DNA of 28,306 bases from Flavobacteriales bacterium (GTDB lineage: Bacteria; Bacteroidota; Bacteroidia; Flavobacteriales; PHOS-HE28): NCBI GenBank assembly GCA_008016945.1, contig SSGN01000191.1, forward strand, positions 1 through 28,306, given 5' to 3'. The position numbers were made by a program, and so were the translations under genes. Position 1 is the first letter of the stretch. Every line of letters begins with the position of its first letter. The notes under the pieces are model-generated. The model saw nothing but the letters and a program-made list of their open reading frames with translations, searched no databases and was not told the origin of the DNA. This document shows positions 15,519 to 21,455 of the stretch, piece after piece.

Positions 15519-16271
15519 TCAGGTCCGTTTGGTTTTCGCCGTTCTCTTGTCCGTTCTCCTTTCCGCCCGCTTCGCGATCATGGGCCGCTTGATGTCGCGT
15601 AGCACATCCTTGCCCACCCAGCGCTCAGCAGCACTCGCACTGGAGGCCAGTACTTCAGCCAGCGCCAGCACCTCATCGCGCATGTCCACGCCGGTGCCCG
15701 CCATGCCGCGCAGGGCCCAGCTCACGCCCTTCTTCACGAAGTTGCGTTCGTCGCTCGCCGCCTTCTTCACCAGCGGCAGGAACTTCCGTAGTGTTTTCGG
15801 ATCCGCATCGTTGCGGTGCAGGCTCAGACAGGCCAGCAGGGCGAAGGCCGCGCGCTTCACGAACTCCTTATCGCTCTTTGCCCAGATCGGCACCTTCTCC
15901 CAGGCGTGCGGCACCTGGTCCCACAGCTTGAAGCAGGCCGTGTCGCAGATGGCCCAGTTGTCGAAGTCGTTGCACCAGGCATCCATTTCCTCCGGCGTGA
16001 CTTTCTTCGGATCGGCGACCATGGTGGCCACCATGCGCGCTTCGTACCAACCGCTCTTCCACAGCTGCTGCGCCAGCGCGTGATCGGTGCCGATCGTCTT
16101 GGCCACTTGCTGCATGTCGCGCATCATCACGCCCCAGGCCTTGTCCGTGTGGATGCCGAAGCGCTTGCCCATGTTCTCACGCACGCGCTTGCTGCCCATG
16201 CTCTCCAGCGCGTCCAGCACCGACCGTACGTCAGATGTCCTTGTCCCCGTTTTCGTCGCTCTCTTGGCCAT
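15519..16271 (-). CDS. DNA alkylation repair (AlkD-like HEAT-repeat glycosylase) family protein
   Basis: 250 aa. AlkD-type enzymes are HEAT-like-repeat DNA glycosylases that remove bulky or positively charged N3/N7-alkyl purines. Visible: KRFGIHTDKAWGVMMRDM (about 37-53), HALAQQLWKSGWYEARMVAT, and FDNWAICDTAC, where Trp106 and Asp110 have the Trp-x3-Asp spacing of the AlkD catalytic pair. Further on, ERNFVKKGVSWALRGM corresponds to the Arg-bearing helix. Thus key residues appear kept, although this subfamily is often labelled only as 'DNA alkylation repair protein'. The C-terminal 25 residues are very basic (KRAERRTDKRTAKTKRT). A dispersed repeat fills the 39-nt gap before its start. It is followed after 2 nt by the DUF4287 gene. 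Confidence 0.88.
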   Translation of the reverse strand: MAKRATKTGTRTSDVRSVLDALESMGSKRVRENMGKRFGIHTDKAWGVMMRDMQQVAKTIGTDHALAQQLWKSGWYEARMVATMVADPKKVTPEEMDAWCNDFDNWAICDTACFKLWDQVPHAWEKVPIWAKSDKEFVKRAAFALLACLSLHRNDADPKTLRKFLPLVKKAASDERNFVKKGVSWALRGMAGTGVDMRDEVLALAEVLASSASAAERWVGKDVLRDIKRPMIAKRAERRTDKRTAKTKRT

Positions 16272-16277
16272 GGCTTT

Positions 16278-16306
16278 CTCTGTGTCCTCTGTGCCTCTGT
16301 GGTGAA
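16278..16306 (-). repeat. Dispersed 29-nt repeat, copy C
   Basis: On the - strand begins TTCACCACAGAGGCACAGAG and continues GACACAGAG. It fills almost the whole space between the stop of the GyrI-like gene (16311) and the ATG of the AlkD-like gene (16271). Confidence 0.9.
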
Positions 16307-16310
16307 TTCC

Positions 16311-16772
16311 TCACCCCACGATCCAATTCAACTCCGTGCGGTACTCCTTCGGGTCCTTCACCTCGTCCGGGTTGTTCAGATAACTCTCCCAGAACTTCCC
16401 GGTTTCGCCGAGGCCGTTGGCGCGCACCCATTGCTGCAAGGCGGGCCAGGCCTGCGCCAACCCTTCGTAGGGACCTTGGTACACGCTGCGCACCACTTTC
16501 AGCGCAGGCAGCTTGCTATTCTTCACGCGGCCTTCCTCCTTGATCGCCTTGCCCACCGGGAATCCGATCTCGAAATCGAAGGTGTCGCTAGGACGGCGAT
16601 GGTGATAGGAGAACATCGGCCCAGCGATATGGATGCCTTGGCCGGTGATGGTCTTGATGACCTCCTGGATCGCAGGATCCATGTACTTGGGCATGTCGCG
16701 GCCGGGGATCACGAGGTGGATCACGGCGGTGGCGACTTCCCTGGTGGTAATGAGTTCGGGTGGGGTGATCAT
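16311..16772 (-). CDS. GyrI-like / AraC effector-binding-type domain protein
   Basis: 153 aa. It begins MITPPELITTREVATAVIHL, then IPGRDMPKYMDPAIQEVIKTIT, HIAGPMFSYHHRRPSDTFDFEIGFPVG (about 47-73), VKNSKLPALKVVRSVYQGPY and a WESYLNNPDEVKDPKEYRTEL ending. The pattern (GPxF..YH......FDFEIGFPV, ...V..GPYE.L..AW) is the GyrI-like small-molecule-binding fold, found alone or as the ligand domain of MerR/AraC regulators. This copy has no DNA-binding domain, so it is probably a cytoplasmic binder or hydrolase of a lipophilic compound; some relatives do hydrolyse cyclopropanated esters or bind drugs. It lies 27 nt after a DUF1801 gene. Confidence 0.85.
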   Translation of the reverse strand: MITPPELITTREVATAVIHLVIPGRDMPKYMDPAIQEVIKTITGQGIHIAGPMFSYHHRRPSDTFDFEIGFPVGKAIKEEGRVKNSKLPALKVVRSVYQGPYEGLAQAWPALQQWVRANGLGETGKFWESYLNNPDEVKDPKEYRTELNWIVG

Positions 16773-16799
16773 GGTGGTTCGTGTGGTGGTTCGATGTCT

Positions 16800-17183
16800 T
16801 CACAATTGCTGGATCCATGCATGCAACAAGGCCTTCAGTGCTTCCTGCTTGGCCTTGATGTCGCCTGCGTTCTTGAAGAGCACCTGTCCGCGGTCGATGG
16901 CGAGCCAGCGTAGCAGGCCGGTGGGATCGGAAAGACGGCCTTTCATGTCCAATCGCTGCCCGTTGGTGTGCAGGATGATCATGGGTTCCTTCTTCTGCAC
17001 CGGCATGTTCAGCGTGGCGAACCAATCGGTGGTCCGGAAGCTGGAGGTGCCCCACTTCACACCCTCCTCGATCCGCTTGTCCACGCTGAGTATGATCGTA
17101 CGCAGCAGGTCGATCTCCTTGCGCAGAGGATGATCGCATGCATCCAGCAGGCTCGTCACTTCGGGGTTGAACCGCTTCTTCAT
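16800..17183 (-). CDS. DUF1801 family protein
   Basis: 127 aa. RFNPEVTSLLDACDHPLRKE at the start, then IDLLRTIILSVDKRIEEGVKWGTSSFRTTDWFATLNM (about 24-60) and a C-terminal AGDIKAKQEALKALLHAWIQQL. The helix LRxxILsVDxxIeEgvKWgtsSFrttdWFaTlN is a DUF1801 signature. It is quite different from the other two DUF1801 proteins in the island (12578-13012 and 14348-14797), so these are not recent duplicates. Cytoplasmic, function unknown. It starts 6 nt after the interrupted four-TM gene and precedes the GyrI-like gene by 27 nt. Confidence 0.85.
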   Translation of the reverse strand: MKKRFNPEVTSLLDACDHPLRKEIDLLRTIILSVDKRIEEGVKWGTSSFRTTDWFATLNMPVQKKEPMIILHTNGQRLDMKGRLSDPTGLLRWLAIDRGQVLFKNAGDIKAKQEALKALLHAWIQQL

Positions 17184-17189
17184 GTCCGT

Positions 17190-17612
17190 TCAATTCGAGG
17201 ATCTCGCTTGGCGCATGAACAGCCGGCCGCCGAGCCGGACGGACGGGATGGCCGTGAGGATGAGCACCACGGGGTACCACAAGGGACCGCCAGCCTCACC
17301 CATGGAGCGCCATGCGAGCAGGCCGAGCAGGCTGAGCACCTGCCCGATGCCACCGAGGATCCACACATGCTTCATCGGCTTCTGTGGTGCGAGCCTCGCG
17401 GTGATTCAGCCGCCGAGCACTTGGAAGATGAGCCGGTATGTCGTGGCCAAACCGAAGAGCCCGGCAGCCATCGGTTGTCCAACGGGCGGATAGACGCCCG
17501 TTCCGTGTAGCACCTGGTCGGTGCCGATGGATAGTAGCGCGGCGGAGAGGAAACCGGCGGCTATGGCCCGGATGCTTTGCCCCGTTGAAGAGGTATTGTT
17601 CACTGTTCCCAT
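17190..17612 (-). pseudogene. Four-TM small membrane protein gene interrupted by one in-frame TGA
   Basis: Two short frames, 17406-17612 (68 aa) and 17190-17405 (71 aa), are in the same phase and separated only by TGA at 17408-17406. Read through, they give one 140-residue protein with four hydrophobic segments: about residues 13-33, 48-68, 88-107 and 114-135. The text across the stop reads IFQVLGG-stop-ITARLAPQKPMKH. From memory, related proteins are uninterrupted and have an aromatic residue (Tyr or Trp) before the xTARLAP motif, so TGG to TGA is the simplest cause. The second half alone would start only at Met373-375 and lack two helices. It could be a nonsense mutation, a sequencing error, or a readthrough site. 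Neighbours are an exported hydrolase (35 nt upstream) and a DUF1801 gene (6 nt downstream), and the spacing still looks like an intact operon member. Confidence 0.75.
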
Positions 17613-17647
17613 GTTCGTGAAGGTGGTTTATGGACTGGTGTGGTGCT

Positions 17648-18505
17648 TCAGTGCTCAAGGAAGCGTTCGATCAACGGCAATGCGAACGCATCGTAGCTGC
17701 CATCCGGCCGGTGCGTGGTGATCTCGCCGATGTAGTCACCGTGACCGCCGGGAATGATGGCAAGACGGCTGTTCGGCAACATGCGGTGCATGAAGACCGC
17801 ATGCTCCGGCGTCATCACATCACGGTCGCCGATCACGATCAAGGCCGGAGCCTGGATGGAGCGCAGGTCCGCGTCCGGCACATCGGCGAAGTGGATCATG
17901 CGCTGTGCGCACTTGGTGCCCATGGCGTCCAGTTGACCGGGGTCAGGTGCCACCGCCCGGTACGCGTCCTTGTAGGCTTGCGGCATCGACTCCGGTGTGG
18001 CTTGGGCCATGAAGGTCCAGAACTGCTGGGGTACGCCATCCCGCTTGCACAGGGCCGAGGCCAGCACCAACCGGCGCACCTTTTCCGGATGGCGGATGGC
18101 CAGGTACATGGCCGTTGTGCCGCCATTGCTGAAACCGAACACATCGGCACTGTCCACCTCCAGGACCCGCAGGAGCTCGGCCACATCGTCGGCGTCCTGT
18201 TCAAAGGAGAGCGGTGTCCCGCGATCCGCTGTATGGCCATGCGCCTGCAACTCCACGGCGATGACCCGGTGATGGCGCGCGAGGTCGGGAAGGATGGCCC
18301 CGAAGGTGGTGGTGATGGTGGAACCACCGCCATGCAGCAACACGAGCGGCTCTCCGGCACCATGCAGTTCGTAGTACATGCGAAGACCGTTCACATCGGC
18401 ATAGCCCGAGGTTGCCCGGCTTCCCCGATCGTGCTCGTGCGTCGGTTGTGCCGATACATCGGCCACGCAGGACATGGCCAGGAACATCGCGGCGGCCTTA
18501 TTCAT
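17648..18505 (-). CDS. Exported alpha/beta hydrolase
   Basis: 285 aa from ATG 18505. Signal peptide: MNKAAAMFLAMSCVADVSAQ with likely cleavage after VSA; an ATG 24 nt upstream (18529) adds MFTPRNNQ and is also possible. The mature protein has VNGLRMYYELHGAGEPLVLLHG (oxyanion HGGGS at 58-62), nucleophile elbow GFSNGG with Ser126, acid GDRD (Asp229) and His255 in GGHGD. The family covers esterases, epoxide hydrolases, haloperoxidase-like enzymes and lactonases; substrate cannot be told. It has an insertion after the His (about 257-272). Unlike the rest of the island it works outside the cytoplasm. It lies between an SRPBCC gene (51 nt upstream) and the interrupted membrane gene. Confidence 0.9.
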   Translation of the reverse strand: MNKAAAMFLAMSCVADVSAQPTHEHDRGSRATSGYADVNGLRMYYELHGAGEPLVLLHGGGSTITTTFGAILPDLARHHRVIAVELQAHGHTADRGTPLSFEQDADDVAELLRVLEVDSADVFGFSNGGTTAMYLAIRHPEKVRRLVLASALCKRDGVPQQFWTFMAQATPESMPQAYKDAYRAVAPDPGQLDAMGTKCAQRMIHFADVPDADLRSIQAPALIVIGDRDVMTPEHAVFMHRMLPNSRLAIIPGGHGDYIGEITTHRPDGSYDAFALPLIERFLEH

Positions 18506-18556
18506 CTGGTTGTTCCGTGGGGTGAACATGGGTGTAATTGTTCAGGCTCCGGATCA

Positions 18557-18979
18557 TTATCCCTGACTTTCCGCATGCTTCTTGAACCGGTCCAAGATGG
18601 CCTGCCAACCACTGCGTTGCATCTCGACGCTGTTCTGCGTTTCGGCGTCGAAGGACTCCATCACGCGCGTGCCACCGTTCTCTTCCGTGAAAAGGATCTC
18701 GCAGGTGCGCCCATCGCCCATGGTGAATACGATCCGCTTGTGGAGCTGCACATCGTTGTACACCCCGCCGAACTCGAAGCTGAAGCTGCCGTCTCGTGCG
18801 GCCATGGTGCTGCTGAATGCGCCACCGTTGCGCAGGTCGTTCGTTGCCTTTGGGCAATGCCAGTCGTCGCTGGCGGCGCACCATTGCATGATGTGCACCG
18901 GCTCGGTCCAGATCTTCCAGACGTGGGCCACGGGCTTGTTGACGAGGGTGCTGATGGTGATGCGGGTTGCGGTGGTCAT
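18557..18979 (-). CDS. SRPBCC/AHSA1 domain protein
   Basis: 140 aa. TRITISTLVNKPVAHVWKIW (residues 5-24), VHIMQWCAASDDWHCPKATNDLR (28-50), GGAFSSTMAARDGSFSFEFGG, TRVMESFDAETQNSVEMQRSGW. The W-x3-SDDWHCPKAxNDLRxGG block marks a distinct, widespread SRPBCC subgroup ('polyketide cyclase' in many databases, without proof of activity). Two Cys residues (34 and 42) lie in this block. Cytoplasmic, ligand unknown. The gene follows the tandem GTGARARA repeat, which fills the 75-nt gap after the two-domain AHSA1 gene, and precedes the exported hydrolase. Confidence 0.88.
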   Translation of the reverse strand: MTTATRITISTLVNKPVAHVWKIWTEPVHIMQWCAASDDWHCPKATNDLRNGGAFSSTMAARDGSFSFEFGGVYNDVQLHKRIVFTMGDGRTCEILFTEENGGTRVMESFDAETQNSVEMQRSGWQAILDRFKKHAESQG

Positions 18980-18998
18980 GGGGAGGGAGTGTTTGAGG

Positions 18999-19038
18999 GT
19001 GAGAAAGTGAGAGAGTGAAAAAGTGAGAGAGTGAGAGA
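18999..19038 (+). repeat. Tandem 8-nt repeat (GTGARARA x5)
   Basis: Five head-to-tail units: GTGAGAAA, GTGAGAGA, GTGAAAAA, GTGAGAGA, GTGAGAGA. Purine-only except for the T. It lies in the 75-nt gap between the two-domain AHSA1 stop and the next SRPBCC start. Confidence 0.9.
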
Positions 19039-19054
19039 GCGGGGAGCCGGAGGG

Positions 19055-20029
19055 TTATTGCTTGGAGAGGAGTTCATCCAGCTGGTCGAGGCCTTGTGAG
19101 AAACCTTCCTTGAAGCCCATCTTGATGATGGCCTCCAAGTCCTCCGGAGTCTTGAAATGGACGAGTATGCGCACCAGCGTGCCGGTATCGTGCGCGCTGA
19201 AGCTGTTCTCCCACTGCATGGTGGGCATGGCTGCATTCACCACACCATGCTCATCGCAGAAGCCGTCCTTTCCCGAGAAGTAGGACTTGGGACGCACTTC
19301 CGCATACTCGAAGAAGCAATGGTGACGGTCGCCTTCGGGGCCTTGCATGCAGTAACGCCAGCGGCCGCCCGGGCGGAAGTCCAGCGCGTCGATCACGCAT
19401 TCGTAGGGCTTTGGCGCCCACCATTGGCACAGGATCTCCGCACGGGTCCACGCATCCCACACCATGTCCTGGGGGGCATTGAAGGACCGCTCCACGGTGA
19501 CCGTACGATCGTCCTTGGCGACGATGAAGTTGAAAATTGCGGGCTGGGTCATGGCTTTGGGGGTTTGAAGGGTGCGTAGATAGTTGTCCAGTTTCGCGAG
19601 GGTCTGTTTGCCTCCCTCGATGGCGCCATATTGCTCAACGGAACGATCGCGTTCCTCCTTGCTGGGAAAGACGAGCCGGATAGTCACTGTTGTGCCATCC
19701 TCGGTATCGGCGAAGCTCATACTACCTCGGAACCACTTGGGATTGTCCCAGTCGCCGTGATCGTAGGCGAGCAGGTCGATCGGCGAGATCTCCGTGTAGG
19801 TGATCAGGTTGGGGAACACCGTGCCGTCCGGACCGGTCATGGTGTACTTCCACTGGCCGCCCACGCGCAGGTCCAGGCTAAGCGTCTTGTTGATGAAGCC
19901 GTCCGGCCCCCACCAGCGATCCAGGTGTTCCGCTTCGGTACAAGCCTTCCACGCCAGTGCGCGCGGGGCCTTCATGGTGCGGCTGACCGAAAGCTCGCGA
20001 TCAGCAATGGGACTATTGACTGCTTCCAT
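19055..20029 (-). CDS. Two-domain AHSA1/SRPBCC protein (tandem fusion)
   Basis: 324 aa with two complete AHSA1 domains. Domain 1, residues about 12-152: VSRTMKAPRALAWKACT, LDRWWGPDGFINKTLSLDLR, GGQWKYTMTGPDG, ending in the helix QTLAKLDNYLRTLQ. Domain 2, about 172-324: VERSFNAPQDMVWDAWT, CQWWAPKPYECVIDALDFR, GGRWRYCMQGPEGD, ending GFSQGLDQLDELL. The linker TPKAMTQPA contains an internal ATG (19552) that looks like the old start of a separate second gene, so fusion of two adjacent genes by loss of a stop is likely. The gene overlaps the end of arsR by 17 nt, the classical ArsR-AHSA1 pairing, and is presumably controlled by it. Different pockets in the two domains suggest two ligands or an internal dimer. 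Confidence 0.92.
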   Translation of the reverse strand: MEAVNSPIADRELSVSRTMKAPRALAWKACTEAEHLDRWWGPDGFINKTLSLDLRVGGQWKYTMTGPDGTVFPNLITYTEISPIDLLAYDHGDWDNPKWFRGSMSFADTEDGTTVTIRLVFPSKEERDRSVEQYGAIEGGKQTLAKLDNYLRTLQTPKAMTQPAIFNFIVAKDDRTVTVERSFNAPQDMVWDAWTRAEILCQWWAPKPYECVIDALDFRPGGRWRYCMQGPEGDRHHCFFEYAEVRPKSYFSGKDGFCDEHGVVNAAMPTMQWENSFSAHDTGTLVRILVHFKTPEDLEAIIKMGFKEGFSQGLDQLDELLSKQ

Positions 20030-20390
20030 TTTTATTGCGTTTGGTCATGGCCTTTGCTTTCACCGGCTTCTGCTGGGCCTGCAATTCCTGCAGGTACTCT
20101 TCCAGCCTGTCGAACCGTGCCTCCCAGAACTGCCGGTACTGTTCCATCCAATCGGTGGCCTCTTTCAGCGGTGCCGCCTTGATCTCGCAAGGCCGCCACT
20201 GCGCCTCCTTGCCCCGCGCGATCAGTTGCGCCCGCTCCAGCACCTTCAAGTGCTTGCTCACTGCAGGCAGGCTCATGCTGAAGGGCGCGGCCAGCTCGTT
20301 CACCGAGGCCGGGCCGCTGGAAAGCCGCGCCAGGATGGCCCGACGGGTGGGGTCGGCCAGTGCGGAGAAGGTGAGCGAGAGACGGTCCAT
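20013..20390 (-). CDS. ArsR-family winged-helix repressor (AHSA1-associated type)
   Basis: 125 aa. MDRLSLTFSALADPTRRAIL at the start, then the winged helix: ASVNELAAPFSMSLPAVSKHLKVLERAQLI (about 28-57) with recognition helix near 40-50, wing RGKEAQWRPCEI, and a long C-terminal helix WMEQYRQFWEARFDRLEEYLQ for dimerisation. The metal-binding ELCVCD motif is absent and only one Cys (68) is present, so it does not sense metals in the ArsR/SmtB way. ATG 20390 begins the conserved domain; the longer frame adds 55 unrelated residues. A TACATTTG promoter with a TTAACC-n4-GGTTAA operator just upstream indicates autorepression. It heads the island and overlaps the two-domain AHSA1 gene by 17 nt. The inducer is unknown, possibly a ligand of the downstream SRPBCC proteins. 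Confidence 0.93.
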   Translation of the reverse strand: MDRLSLTFSALADPTRRAILARLSSGPASVNELAAPFSMSLPAVSKHLKVLERAQLIARGKEAQWRPCEIKAAPLKEATDWMEQYRQFWEARFDRLEEYLQELQAQQKPVKAKAMTKRNKNGSSQ

Positions 20391-20406
20391 GACAGAGATG
20401 ACGGGG

Positions 20407-20414
20407 CAAATGTA
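20407..20414 (-). promoter_or_regulatory. -7 box TACATTTG of the arsR/island promoter
   Basis: On the - strand TACATTTG (20414-20407) matches the Bacteroidota TAnnTTTG consensus exactly and lies 16 nt before the arsR ATG. The -33 region (about 20434-20438) reads TTATTTA, a weak match. Confidence 0.7.
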
Positions 20415-20415
20415 A

Positions 20416-20431
20416 TTAACCGAATGGTTAA
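20416..20431. promoter_or_regulatory. ArsR operator TTAACC-GAAT-GGTTAA
   Basis: A perfect 6-4-6 inverted repeat, centred between the -33 and -7 regions of the arsR promoter, typical for an ArsR dimer binding site. It lies in the 106-nt space shared with the divergent usp gene, so it may also affect the + strand operon. Confidence 0.75.
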
Positions 20432-20496
20432 ATAATGATCCGTTCGTATCTTTTCCTGGCCTGTGATGTGCGGCGATCCGATCCACGTATCGCACC

Positions 20497-20946
20497 ATGA
20501 CCATGAAAAAGCTACTCGTCGCCCTTGATGCCACGGCTGCGGACAACCAAGTCATCCAACATGCCGTCGCACTGGCCAGGGCTTTTGCGGCTCAACTTCG
20601 CCTTATACACGTCGCTGCACCGCATCCCGACTTCGTTGGCTACGGGGTAGGCCCGCAATACATCCGTGATGCGCGTGCGGAGGAATTGAAGCAGGAACAT
20701 GCCGGACTGCTGCGGTGGCGTGCGGAACTTCTTGCGGAGGGTATGGCGATCGATATCCGCTTGGTCACAGGCTCCACGGTAGAAACACTATTAGCCGAAG
20801 CCGAGGAGTTCAAAGCGGACCTGATCGTCATGGGTTCTCATCACCGCCACGGTCTGGCCAAACTTCTTGTTGGCAGTGTATCGGAGGAGGTGCTGAAGGG
20901 CCACAAGTGGCCCTTGTATATCGTTCCCGTTCCGACCGGATCGTAA
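20497..20946 (+). CDS. Universal stress protein (UspA family)
   Basis: 149 aa, cytoplasmic. MKKLLVALDATAADNQVIQHAV starts the Rossmann-like Usp fold; RLIHVAAPHP forms strand 2, TGSTVETLLAEAEEFKADLIVMG (91-113) is the usual run-up to the nucleotide loop, followed by GSHHRHGLAKLLVGS at 113-127. The ATP-binding pattern G-x2-G-x9-G-S is only partly kept: the second Gly is His (116), so ATP binding is uncertain. Usp proteins are induced by stress and their mechanism is mostly unclear. Met3 (ATG 20503) is an alternative start. It is divergent from arsR and first in a run of + strand genes with osmC 36 nt downstream. Confidence 0.9.
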   Translation: MTMKKLLVALDATAADNQVIQHAVALARAFAAQLRLIHVAAPHPDFVGYGVGPQYIRDARAEELKQEHAGLLRWRAELLAEGMAIDIRLVTGSTVETLLAEAEEFKADLIVMGSHHRHGLAKLLVGSVSEEVLKGHKWPLYIVPVPTGS

Positions 20947-20956
20947 AGGCAAGGCC

Positions 20957-20964
20957 TACATTTA
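20957..20964 (+). promoter_or_regulatory. Possible -7 element TACATTTA before osmC
   Basis: TACATTTA differs from TAnnTTTG at one position and lies 18 nt before the osmC ATG, in the 36-nt gap after usp. No clear -33 box, so osmC may simply be read from the usp promoter. Confidence 0.3.
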
Positions 20965-20982
20965 CGCCATAACAGCATCGAA

Positions 20983-21423
20983 ATGGCCATCAACCGCAAA
21001 GCGACCGCGAATTGGAAAGGGACCGGCAAGGAAGGTTCCGGCACCGTGACCACCACGAGCGGAGCGCTGAACAGCACCCCCCATACCTTCCATACCCGTT
21101 TCGTGAGCGAGGACGGAAAGGCGGGCACGAACCCGGAAGAACTGATCGCGGCCGCACACGCGAGTTGCTTCACCATGAAGCTCAGTTTCGTTTTGAACGC
21201 AGCGGGCTTCACGGCCGACCAATTGACCTGCACGGCGAACGTGAGGATGGACAAGGTGGGCGAAGGCATGGGCGTGGTCGGTATTCACCTGGACTTGCAA
21301 GGCACGGTGCCGGGCATCTCGGCCGACAAGTTCCAGGCCTGTGCCGATGAAGCGAAGGCCAATTGCCCCATCAGCCAGTTGCTCAAAAGCGTGCCCATCA
21401 CGCTCTCCGCGGTGCTCGCGTAG
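20983..21423 (+). CDS. osmC: OsmC-family peroxiredoxin
   Basis: 146 aa, cytoplasmic. OsmC/Ohr proteins reduce organic hydroperoxides using a peroxidatic and a resolving Cys. Here the pair is Cys62 (HASCFTM) and Cys128 (ANCPIS), with the same spacing as E. coli OsmC (59 and 125). The start RKATANWKGTGKEGSGTVTT and the GTNPEELIAAAHASCF block are typical of OsmC rather than Ohr. Length normal. It lies 36 nt after usp and 32 nt before selU, all on the + strand, giving a stress-related operon with selenium genes. Extra Cys residues (83, 120) are present. Confidence 0.93.
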   Translation: MAINRKATANWKGTGKEGSGTVTTTSGALNSTPHTFHTRFVSEDGKAGTNPEELIAAAHASCFTMKLSFVLNAAGFTADQLTCTANVRMDKVGEGMGVVGIHLDLQGTVPGISADKFQACADEAKANCPISQLLKSVPITLSAVLA

Positions 21424-21455
21424 CGCTCCCGCTCCCACCCTGCACCGTGTCCGGC

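Noticed and set aside
13716..16306. The 29-nt repeats as a CRISPR array.
   Set aside because: Only three copies, in both orientations, with irregular spacing (20 nt and about 2.5 kb) and no cas genes.
17406..17408. The in-frame TGA as a selenocysteine codon, given selD nearby.
   Set aside because: SelD is the Cys form, selA/selB are not seen, related proteins appear to have an aromatic residue rather than Cys here, and only a very small stem (GCGA/TCGC) follows the codon; not a convincing SECIS.
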